A DNA stretch of 26,300 nt from Chara braunii (lineage: Eukaryota; Streptophyta; Charophyceae; Charales; Characeae), in assembly GCA_003427395.1 (NCBI GenBank), contig BFEA01000656.1, forward strand, positions 287,886-314,185, written 5' to 3'. The notes under the pieces are model-generated. The model saw only the letters and a list, made by a program, of their open reading frames with translations. It made no database searches and had not been told where the DNA came from. This document shows positions 19,580 to 26,300 of this stretch, one piece after another; positions within the stretch are counted from its first letter, which is position 1; every line of letters begins with the position of its first letter. The translations under genes were made by a program, and so were the position numbers.

Positions 19580-19656
19580 GTCTGGGCCCTCGAAACGGAG
19601 CCCAGACGACGCAGGCCAAATTCGGTCTGCGCCAGGCAGTGTGACCACACACTGCC
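19580..19656. other. Two perfect hairpins at the LTR-like start
   Basis: GTCTGGGC (19580-19587) pairs with GCCCAGAC (19600-19607) across a 12-base loop. GGCAGTGTG (19635-19643) pairs with CACACTGCC (19648-19656) across ACCA. Both stems are perfect and lie within 100 bases of the presumed LTR start. They could act in RNA structure or simply reflect GC-rich sequence. Confidence 0.75.
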
Positions 19657-19937
19657 CGTGGGAAGTCAAAAGTCTAAGTCAACTGTCAGGTCAAAGGTAC
19701 TGCGCCCAGGCCCTTGGTCGGATACACTCACTTGTTGTGCACAGGTACCCAGACAACATCAAGGCCAGGAGGAATTCGGTTTCAGGCCAATTTGGGCCGT
19801 CATTTGCATTGAGATCTTGACGGCTGAGGGATGCAGCATCCGGGGTCCAGACCCCGCGTCAACGCTACATAAGCGCTGACTTCCTGACTTTGAGATTCAT
19901 TCGGTCTTGCGTCAATGCTGACTTCACACGTTGGCGA

Positions 19938-20002
19938 CGACGCTGGCTCAACGCTGCGACGTTGGCTGGACGCTGGCTGGACGCTGGCTTTGCGCTGGCA
20001 CT
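19938..20002 (+). repeat. Short tandem repeat of GACGCTGGCT
   Basis: The word GACGCTGGCT or a close variant appears about five times with a 10- to 11-base rhythm (GACGCTGGCTCAACGCTGCG, GTTGGCTGGACGCTGGCTGG, ACGCTGGCTTTGCGCTGGCA). It lies inside the LTR-like region and resembles GAGCGCTGGCTGGAGCAGCG near 7152. Confidence 0.75.
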
Positions 20003-20085
20003 TGCGTGACTACGGAGGCGCACTACTGGCTCGGCATGGTGGCTGGCTGGCTATTGTCTTTAGGGCATGCTGGAGTGGCAGCTGC

Positions 20086-20275
20086 TGACGTGGCCGCTGC
20101 CACGTGTGCTGTTGCTAACGTGGCTGGGCTACGTGACTGGCACTGCTGTTTTGATTCATCGTCATTCGGGAGGAGATCATGGCTGTGGGCCGATCGTGGA
20201 CACGTACCTGGTTATCTTGAGGTCGACATTGCTCCAGTACGCTGATGATGGACTGATCGACGTGCCACGTGGCAC
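20086..20275. promoter_or_regulatory. Cluster of ACGT-core (G-box/ABRE-like) motifs
   Basis: Seven ACGT cores occur in about 190 bases: TGACGTGGC (about 20086), CCACGTGTG (20100-20108), AACGTGGC, TACGTGAC, ACACGTACC, and the pair in GTGCCACGTGGCAC (20262-20275), which is a perfect 14-bp palindrome centred on CACGTG. In plants these are binding sites for bZIP and bHLH factors. The location in a putative LTR suggests promoter/enhancer elements for the retrotransposon. Motifs are direct observation; function is inference. Confidence 0.5.
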
Positions 20276-21479
20276 ATTGTAATAGAACTTCAGATATGCG
20301 TTCAAACTATTGATTATTTGAGGTGGTGATCGAGGAGGGAGCCCGAAGCAGAAGTGGGCATTTGTCTTTTATTCTTCTTCGAAGTCTAATCTCCCTCCCC
20401 TCTCCTTTGTCTGTGCATCTCATTCTATCTGGACATGATTATGATTATTGATAATCATCAGCAGGTTGATATTCATCTGGGCTTGCATTGTTGACAAGTG
20501 TCTTCACGATCTGGGTTCATTTGAAGAGGGTTGAATGGGGTTTTGACTTCCAAGGGGTATATTTTGGCTTTAGTGCAAGGAAAAATGAGCGATAGCGAAC
20601 TTCAGAAACCAAGCAGCATCATACACATGAGACCAGATAGTCGTGACCTCGAACCAAAAGCAGAATTGCAACATGAGTCCCACCAGATACGAGCACATTA
20701 AAAGCTCATAAGTGACAATGTTCGAATAGTCTCATCATCATCAACAAAGAACCAATGTCGACTTCCTATTCGGTGCTTTGCGCCCAGACTACAAATGACA
20801 GATCCTATCTAGCCTATCTACGATGCCGCTGGTGACGTCAACAGCTCCCCGAAGCACGAGCAGATCTCGGCCAATGTCGTTCACCTCAAGCACCAGGTAT
20901 GTCTCTCGTATCACTCACAACCTCGATCCCCCACTCACAGATGCGCCATGCACCCAAGGACCACCATGCGCCCCATCCAGCTCAGCGCAGCGCAGATCGG
21001 CTATGGCTGCCTGCTCTCCCTGCTCGCCCGTGAGCGCGTGAGTGCTGGCCAGCGTTTAGCGCAGCAGCGCTTGCGCAGCATGCAACCAGTGCCCGAACGC
21101 CGAATGCGGGGGCAGGGCCTTTCCTATATGGAAGTGCCCTGCCAGCTGTGTGCGGCCAGGCCGTGCTGGGCCTTGGCCCAGAAGCTTCCGGTAGGACCCG
21201 AGAGGCTGAGCCCCGGTCCTAACGAATCAGGCCCAGGGCCTGTGCCGGTTGCTCGCGCCCAACTGCCCGCAGCCTGGGTTTGGCCCATGTTGTGTATCTG
21301 GCCCAGGGCCTGCCTCAGTTGCATATGAAAAAGGCAGCCTGGGTGTTGCATGCTGCGCCTGCACACGGGCCCCATTTGAGGGGCCCGACGGTTGCTGAGG
21401 GGCCCCCAGGCCGCGTACCATACAGCACGCGCCCTGGAGGCCCACGGCGGCCCTTCAGGCCCTAGGTAGCACACTAGTT

Positions 21480-22810
21480 AGATAGGTTAGTCTACTTACC
21501 TTTTTGTGTGTGTGTGCTGTCTTACTTTGTCTGTTCAGGTGCCATTTCGGACTTGCAGCCCCAAGGCTCCTTGGGACTGGGTACACCAGAGGCAGGCCCG
21601 AAACGAGGCCAGGCGCATTTTGGCGCCAGACCGGTAGGTACAGGCGTCGTTTCGGTCCTGCAGGTCCCAAGGCGACGCCTTGGGCTAGGTGCACAGGTAC
21701 CGGGCCGTTTTTAGGTCAGGCGCATTTCTGCGCCTTGCTGCATCAGCAGCATGGTCTGGATGTCCGGTAGGGACCCAGACCAGCTGGGCCGTTTTCTGAG
21801 GCCAGCATCAGGTAGGCCCAGCCCGCCCAGCGCTACAAATAGCTGGGCAGCGGCTGGCCAAGGACAGTTCGAGTAGCTCACTTCTGGAGCGACACGCTGC
21901 TGGTTGGAGGCAGCGTTATTCTGCGCTAAGCTATGGAGTAGGGAGTAGTGGCGTAGGTAGTAGAGAGAGAAGGAGGCCTTACCTGCAAGCGGCGAGCTTA
22001 CCTGGCGCCATAGCTGGGCTCCACGCGGTACCTGCACACGACGACGGCCCTAGTCAGTATGGTGACAGCGACCTGCAGGTGAGATAGCAAGGAGGATGTC
22101 ATCCTCTTCTTCTTCCTCCTCCATCTCTCTCTCTTCCTTCTTCTTCTTCCTCCTTCCTCCTCCTTCTTATCTCTTCTTCACATACGAGAGTGAGAGAGGT
22201 TATCGGTAGAAGATACAGGCAGAGGTTATGTTGGGCACATTGCCCAGGATCTGATTCGACATCTGGGACAGACATTGATTGGACACTCGGCAAGGGACTA
22301 TTTTTGGGACTTCGTTATCACGATCTTGGTCTACTCCCTCGCCGCCTTCGCCTTCGTCTTGTCCCTTTCCCCCATCTCTCATCCATGGCATCTCCCCATG
22401 TATGTGTGTGAAGGAGGGACCTTTCTTCTGTGATTGCGGTCCCTCCTCCCCTCTCACATGTGTGATGTATGATGAATGTCGGGTCAGTCCAGATCAGATC
22501 AGATCTTCTCTTTAAAGTTTTCCGCTGCGCCACTTTGTGCCATCTTGTATGTATCGGAATGTACATTGCTTGTTGATGCTACGCTGACCTTGCATTGTCC
22601 ATTTCAGTCCTTTTCATCACATTGCGGATCCTTGGCTCCCTACGCATTGTCCCATTGGGCATGCGTCACTGGGCCTGGGCGCTCTCAACCAACTGGCGCT
22701 GCGCAACTGCCTGAATTTTCCCCAGTTGCGTGGTAGCCTGAAAATAGGCCTTGTGGCCTTGGTCGGGCCTGCCTTCACTTAGGGTGGCCGACAGTGCTGG
22801 GGCTCATCGG
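21480..22810 (+). repeat. LTR-like GC-rich repeat, copy B2
   Basis: A further copy appears to follow B1. It has the two CTTACCTG words seen in copy A, a long polypyrimidine tract at 22101-22180 in the position of copy A's CTTCTTC run, and the family's right end: CTCTCAACCAACTGGCG then AACTGCCTGAA (22682-22713) and GGCCTGCCTTCACTTAGGG (22766-22784), matching the minus strand at 25994-26091. Middle blocks found in A and B1 (TATATGGAAGTG, CTTCCGGT) are missing here, so B1 and B2 may be one copy split by an insertion. Confidence 0.5.
21538..21735 (+). repeat. Diverged tandem duplication, about 105-bp unit
   Basis: Unit 1 (about 21538-21642) and unit 2 (about 21643-21735) share, in order, TTTCGG(A/T)C(T)TGCAG, CCCAAGGC, CCTTGGG, GGT(A/G)CAC, and CAGGCGCATTT(T/C)(G/T)GCGCC. 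Identity is about 70 percent by eye. It sits at the left part of copy B2. Confidence 0.8.
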
Positions 22811-23000
22811 GGCCTCATGCCTCGCATTAGTTTTGGTATTTATTTTTTATTTCCGAGTTTATAATGAATTTTGAAGTGACCCTGAGCCAAAAGTTGGTCG
22901 CATTCCAATCCTGGACAACATATTTTTTACAGAATTTTTTGATTTATTTATCTTTTATCAAGTTTTATGGAATTTTGGGGCCTCGCTGAAGTTACCACAA
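22811..23000. other. AT-rich spacer
   Basis: T-rich sequence (TATTTATTTTTTATTTCCGAG and similar) separates the LTR-like repeats from the Cys-rich minus-strand frames. No feature seen. Confidence 0.6.
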
Positions 23001-23002
23001 AT

Positions 23003-23325
23003 TTACCGAATATAATGCCCGGGCATTATAAACGAATATATATTCGTACACAACGCCCGGGCATTATTTTCGGGTGAAGACGGTAGAATGGCACATGAAC
23101 GCTGGGGCAGATCACTTTTGAATGGCACATGAGACCAGTCAGTGTGTGGGTTGCATAAGATTTGAGGAGCAGTTGTTGGGTATGGTAAGTGGCCGCCTCT
23201 ACAGACCGGGCAGGACTGGTTTGGGTGTGGCCTGTGGAAGCACTCCTCACAGTCACAGATACTGCATCGAATGGCACGGCGTAGACAGATGTCACAGGCT
23301 AGTATGAAGACAAAAGCTCGCCCGG
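23003..23325 (-). CDS. Cys-rich open frame with Pro-His-Pro zinc-finger-like motif (possible exon)
   Basis: The minus strand from about 23325 to a TAA at 23003 is open in a frame with no early ATG. It reads FILACDICLRRAIRCSIC, then DCEECFHRPHPNQSCPVC, then RGGHLPYPTTAPQILC. The Cys pairs, with CFHRPHPNQS ending in CPVC, look like a compact zinc-binding module reminiscent of RING-type ends but not matching the RING consensus spacing. The C-x9-C-P-x2-C core, with PHP in the middle, also occurs in the neighbouring frame at about 23690-23710, so the two are probably exons or repeats of one gene. It is missed by a Met-start search. Function unknown; zinc binding is inference. Confidence 0.45.
23011..23067. 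other. Adjacent perfect palindromes of 20 and 16 bp
   Basis: TATAATGCCCGGGCATTATA (23011-23030) is a perfect palindrome. ACGAATATATATTCGT (23032-23047) is another, one base later. GCCCGGGCATTAT then occurs again as half of the first at 23055-23067. This is a striking symmetric block lying at the 3' end of the Cys-rich frame. It may be a dyad binding site, a hairpin in a transcript's 3' end, or a transposon footprint. Confidence 0.85.
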
Positions 23326-23408
23326 GCTATCCCTTCATTATCTTTGCGGCATAAGGCATGCGAACCACATGCTAGCTAAATCTCCAGTGGGTTATCACAA
23401 AGCGGCAT

Positions 23409-24704
23409 TTATTCCTCAGTATTTATTCCTTCTCTACGGGTAGACGACGACGGGGAAGATTGATCCAAAGCAAGGGAATTCAGCTGTTGCAGGGTTTGGT
23501 CTGCAATAGCTTGCCCTGGTGGAGACAGCCTATCAGTACAGCACTCTGTAGGTGGTTCATATGGTAATCTATATTCCTCCTCAGGCTGCTGTGCCCGTCG
23601 TTCGTCAAAGGAAGAAGGAATTCCGACTGCGGTTGCAGTAGGTGTATGACCAACACTGCATGTGGGACATGCTAGGAGAGGATGCGGCGGATGATGGCAC
23701 CGGGGATAGTCCACGCAGTAGAGACACATACTTTCTATGACAGCTTCCTGGAAACATTAAAGACACATGGCATGTTGGTGACATGTCATCAGCAAAGAAG
23801 GTTGACGTGCACAATTCTTCAAGCATGGCAGATCAAGGCCACAATGGAATGCTGGGCAAGTAATCAAGGGGTGAGGGGTGCGAGTACAAGACAAAGGACC
23901 ACAGTTTTTGTGGCAGAGGCTGGCATCGACCATCCCTTCATAGTGTTCGGAGCAGAGGCTATGTCGTGCACATGCTAACCGGACTGTACCTGTGCGATGA
24001 CACACTGGGAGGAGGGCACTATCTACATTCCCTGGAGAGTTCCCTTCACTGTTCGTGGTAGAATCCGTCCGATCCACAAAGGGAGGGGATGCTGCCTGAC
24101 CATGCACAGGGGAAGGAGGAGGTTCAGGCGGATTGCTCTCCGGAGGCAGTAGTGCTTGTGAGTGCTCATCGCCATACTGTTCCTGATGGACTAGCCAGGC
24201 CGAGTGATGTTCTACCGCTTGGTGATAGAAAGAGTTGATATTTCCCGCTGCATGCACCCTGCCACCATTGCCCCATAGGGTCGATGAGTTATCCGCGAAG
24301 GTAAGAGCACTGAAATGACCTGGAAGATGTAAGATGTATGCCCGAATATCCAGATCCATGCCTGGCACGTGATTTTGCGGAGCAGGCTGGAGTTGTAGTC
24401 GCCTACCCATAAATGCCATAGTCAGGACTTCTATGTTCATGCCAGGTGCAGTATTGTCGTCCTCCGGGCAGACAACACGGTGGTCTTCTTCTATCCAGCA
24501 GACAATGCCTACAAAATCACAAACAGTATAAGGGTTGCAATTGTAGGCAACGAGACACACATTAATGGCATAGTACGCACAATGCCCTTGCTGTAGCACT
24601 ATGACATCATCCGATTCTGCAGGTTGTGCGGCAGGGGGAGGTTCATCCAATTCTCCAAATTGCACGGCTCGCGAAGATTCATTGCAGCCTTGAGTCTTGA
24701 CCAT
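23409..24704 (-). CDS. Hypothetical protein: possible papain-fold (Josephin-like) domain and Cys-rich tail
   Basis: The main frame runs 24704-23757 (315 codons) and continues in the same frame past a single TAA (23757-23759) to 23409. Residues 38-48 read QQGHCAYYAIN and residues 129-134 GHFSAL, followed by LWGNGG. A Cys after a Gln near the start, a His about 88 residues later, then Trp/Asn is the order of Josephin-type deubiquitinases. Overall similarity is weak, so this is only a suggestion. A Pro-rich linker (about 200-216) follows. Residues 235-314 hold 12 Cys with recurring C-x9-C spacing (CTRTPHPLITC, CARQPSLLMTC); beyond the TAA comes CHHPPHPLLACPTC. The N-terminus is uncertain: acidic, protein-like sequence continues upstream one frame over (about 24700-24820), hinting at a frameshift or splice. 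The TAA could be real, a splice artefact, or decay. Confidence 0.5.
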
Positions 24705-24811
24705 TTCTGTCAGGTTCCTCTGGCAGTATTATGTGCTCCGGAGAGAGATCTTCTGGAATCAGAGGCTCCATCAGGTGATCAGAAGGTGGATCATTATCAT
24801 TTGAGGTAGGG

Positions 24812-24890
24812 GAGAGTTCAAACTACATCCTCCACAAAGAAGTCAAAATTGGCGCGCTTAACTGCCATTTGCTCTAACCATTGCATCTTT
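24812..24890 (-). repeat. Second tRNA-like relic, same strand as the tRNA
   Basis: On the minus strand GATGCAATGGTTAGAGCAAAT (about 24867-24887, close to a tRNA D-arm) is followed about 40 bases later by GGATGTAGTTTGAACTC (box-B-like, 24814-24830). No acceptor or T-stem closes well. It starts about 36 bases downstream of the complete tRNA-shaped sequence, so the two form a tandem pair. A decayed tRNA, or the second module of a dimeric SINE, are the options. Confidence 0.35.
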
Positions 24891-24925
24891 TGCAGTGAAA
24901 GTACCTAGAAGCACCATTCCCATCT

Positions 24926-24997
24926 GGGTAATAACGGACTTGAACCGCTGTCTCTCTCGGTGGTAACGAGGCACTCTACCAACTGATCTAATTACCC
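24926..24997 (-). tRNA. tRNA-like gene, 72 nt, anticodon ACC by position (Gly) - possibly a pseudogene
   Basis: The minus strand folds as a full cloverleaf. The acceptor stem is a perfect 7 bp (GGGTAAT with ATTACCC). The D-arm is GATC-AGTTGGTA-GAGT with a weak stem. The anticodon stem is CCTCG/CGAGA with loop TTACCAC; the variable loop has 5 bases; the T-arm AGCGG-TTCAAGT-CCGTT has 5 pairs including one G-T. Boxes A and B are near consensus. The loop places ACC (plus-strand 24962-24964) as anticodon, which would be Gly, but ACC is rare in eukaryotes. The anticodon-arm sequence resembles bacterial or organellar tRNA-Val, where the loop is TTTACAC, so an organelle-derived copy with a changed loop is plausible. 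No CCA is encoded and no T-run terminator follows. Confidence 0.65.
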
Positions 24998-25173
24998 GAA
25001 GATGTTATTTCCAATCTAAAGCGCCCTTATTCCATTCATTAGCAAAACCAATGCACGGTCAGGTGGATGAGGAGTAGATGGGTCAGATGCGGGAAGTGGA
25101 GGTTGATAGTCGCACTTGCGCTCAAAGTCGCTGCTACCGGTAGTCGTGCAAATGCTGCGCAGGTAGCTTCACC

Positions 25174-25857
25174 TCATGTCTGGTGCACACACAGGCCTGC
25201 GGCACTGAAGAAATCATCGCCACCTTGCGGGCATCGGACTCGATGTGTACTACTCCTCGCTAGTGTATATCCAGAGCGACGATGTCCTTCTGTACGGTTG
25301 CGGGAATGTCGTCGGAGCAGATCTCTAACCCCTGCAGGGGGTGTGGTATTCATGCTGTTCCAGGACAGATGAGGCCACTGTCTTGGAGGCGGCGGCGGAG
25401 ACAGGGAATGTCTCCACCGAAGAGGCATCTGTAACGATCGGTCCAACGCTGGATGTTTCTGCCGACGGGGCCTTTGTGACGGCTGATCTGACCATGAATG
25501 TGCTGATGACGAGGTTGATGAAGAAGGGGAGGCATGCCAGGTGGAGGAGGAGGAGGAGCAACAGGAAAATGAAGAAGAGGAGGTAGATGACTGAGGGGAT
25601 GATGTAGTGGTAGATGTCAGCAGGGGAGGTGGTGGTGATGCTGGTGGGGGTGAGGGTGGTGGTGGTGGGGCTGGAGGTGGTGGGGTTGGTGGAGGCAGTG
25701 GCGGTGATGGTGGCAGCACACTTTCAGCAGCAGTTGTCGCCGTATTGCCAGGATGCAGGCCTTCATCCCCTGCAGTCATTGGGACAACGTTTACATAATT
25801 TCTTGCGGCTGGCATGGTCTCCCACCGAGTCGGCGTATCCACATTAGCGTCTGCCAT
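25174..25857 (-). CDS. Hypothetical Pro-rich open frame (possible 5' exon of the downstream gene)
   Basis: ATG at 25857 (MADANVDTPTRWETM) is preferred over the upstream in-frame ATG at 26055, because 25930-26300 is repeat copy C. After about 45 ordinary residues comes a Pro-rich block of about 40 residues (PPPTPPPPAPPPPPSPPP), then a Ser-rich block (about 25 Ser), then an Arg-rich tail to the stop at 25174. The Pro block corresponds to a GGTGGT-type repeat on the plus strand, so a real protein is not certain. Near 25330-25260 a different frame (ICSDDIPATVQKDIVALDIH) looks more protein-like, suggesting a frameshift or intron. It lies on the same strand as the 24704-23003 frames. No family recognised. 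Confidence 0.35.
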   Translation of the reverse strand: MADANVDTPTRWETMPAARNYVNVVPMTAGDEGLHPGNTATTAAESVLPPSPPLPPPTPPPPAPPPPPSPPPASPPPPLLTSTTTSSPQSSTSSSSFSCCSSSSSTWHASPSSSTSSSAHSWSDQPSQRPRRQKHPALDRSLQMPLRWRHSLSPPPPPRQWPHLSWNSMNTTPPAGVRDLLRRHSRNRTEGHRRSGYTLARSSTHRVRCPQGGDDFFSAAGLCVHQT

Positions 25858-25929
25858 GTCAGCGGGAATAACAAGAGAGGGTGGGCCCGCTGCGTTTGAC
25901 GTGTGTGTGTGACTTCTTCGTTTTCTGCT

Positions 25930-26300
25930 AAATGAGATTAGTGCGAGGATATGGGTCCTCGGCAGGCCTAAGGGGCCCCCTGCAGCATATGTGCCCGCCC
26001 TAAGTGAAGGCGGGCCTAACAAATCACGAGAGGCCCTTGGCGGACAATTTCGCATTTGGGGTCCAGGCAGTTTCGTAGCGCCAGTTGGCTGAAGGGAAAC
26101 ACAGGCCGAGCAGCGTGGAAATTCCCAGGCCTTCTAGGCCTTTCCGAAAGTACAGGCCCTGGGCGAGATTCGCAGCCTCATACACAGACAGTTGGGAGGC
26201 CCAACCGAATGAGGCCCAGTAGCTGCACTAGAGGCGCAGCATCCTGGGGCCTACCGGAAGCTTCTGGGCCCAGGCCAGTCCAGCCAGGCTGCCGAATGAG
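25930..26300 (-). repeat. GC-rich repeat family, copy C (minus strand)
   Basis: Read on the minus strand this gives GCCCAGAAGCTTCCGGTAGG (as at 21176-21195), later CAGCCAACTGGCGCTACGAAAC (as at 22686 and 9086), and then GCCCGCCTTCACTTAGGGCG (as at 22768). Order and orientation match the plus-strand copies. The last block is itself a perfect 7-bp-stem hairpin (GCCCGCC/GGCGGGC, 25994-26016). The copy runs off the window's right edge, so its other end is unknown. Confidence 0.75.

Larger units (their letters stand above)
19559..21440 (+). repeat. LTR-like GC-rich repeat, copy B1
   Basis: TGTAACCCGTGTTCTGC at 19559 begins 42 bases after the chromodomain stop, an LTR-like start, although the preceding purine tract is weak. 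The start differs from the one at 6564. From about 20330 on the sequence aligns in order with copy A; 20574-20645 and the 21123-21195 blocks (CCTATATGGAAGTGCC, GAAGCTTCCGGTAGGACCC) are the clearest. GGCC-rich composition continues to about 21470. Open frames such as 20948-21328 are overlapped by minus-strand frames of similar length and have no domain. Confidence 0.55.

Noticed and set aside
20948-21474. Frames of 126 (+) and 116 (-) codons
   Set aside because: They cover the same repeat block on opposite strands, without conserved motifs.
23003-23325. Classical RING finger
   Set aside because: The final CPVC and a nearby His resemble RING, but the Cys spacing (C-x2-C, C-x2-C, C-x-C, C-x9-C) does not fit the RING consensus, so only a zinc-finger-like motif is claimed.
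23682-23978. A 98-codon plus-strand frame
   Set aside because: It is antisense to the Cys-rich minus-strand frame, which carries the recurring spacing pattern.
23757-24704. SUMO-protease (Ulp1/C48) domain
   Set aside because: In C48 the catalytic His and Asp precede the Cys; here the Cys comes first, which fits papain/Josephin order if anything.
25607-25847. Plus-strand Gly-rich and Val-rich frames
   Set aside because: They are the complement of the minus-strand Pro-rich block and come from a GGT-type simple repeat.

Overview
The window looks like nuclear DNA from a large, repeat-rich eukaryotic genome. It has no bacterial-style gene packing, operons or ribosome binding sites. The recognisable coding sequence is almost all transposon debris: a non-LTR (LINE) 3' end, fragments of Ty3/gypsy chromoviruses, tRNA-derived SINE-like modules, and several copies of a GC-rich repeat that sits where chromovirus LTRs should be. 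A zf-RVT-type LINE tail, chromodomain integrases and plant-type G-box (CACGTG) motifs fit a plant or streptophyte alga. That assignment is inference from element types only; nothing here fixes the species.

Layout. 1-1466 (-): LINE 3' end with its poly(A) tail at the window edge. 1471-3085: unassigned. 3099-3945 (-): a decayed Ty3/gypsy RNase H-integrase fragment, placed head-to-head with 3989-6522 (+), a 5'-truncated chromovirus pol (RT, RNase H, integrase, GPY/F-like module, chromodomain) with several frameshifts and stops. A polypurine tract (6551-6560) and a TG-starting LTR-like sequence follow (6564 to about 9200). 9461-13150: SINE-like tRNA heads, a CAGACTT minisatellite, a G-run block and unassigned DNA. 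13357-14731: two separate tandem duplications. 15700-15960: a diverged copy of part of 12530-12720. 16990-18228: CTG-rich DNA, an 11-bp-stem hairpin, a SINE-like relic and a 197-bp-spaced direct repeat. 18230-19516: a second chromovirus 3' end whose integrase zinc-finger segment is inverted relative to its catalytic core. 19559-22810: LTR-like DNA in two successive copies.

The right end (about 23000-25860, minus strand) is the part least like ordinary transposon debris. A Pro-rich open frame, a 315-codon frame with a possible papain-fold (Josephin-like) Cys/His arrangement, and a cysteine-rich tail with a recurring C-x9-C spacing around Pro-His-Pro all read the same way. A 72-nt tRNA-shaped sequence sits between them on the same strand. 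Whether this is one spliced gene, a DNA-transposon accessory gene or a decayed relic cannot be settled from sequence alone, but it is the best candidate here for something undescribed. A minus-strand copy of the GC-rich repeat closes the window (about 25930-26300).

All homology statements are by eye. Repeat identities are estimates, and boundaries are good to tens of bases unless a motif is given.
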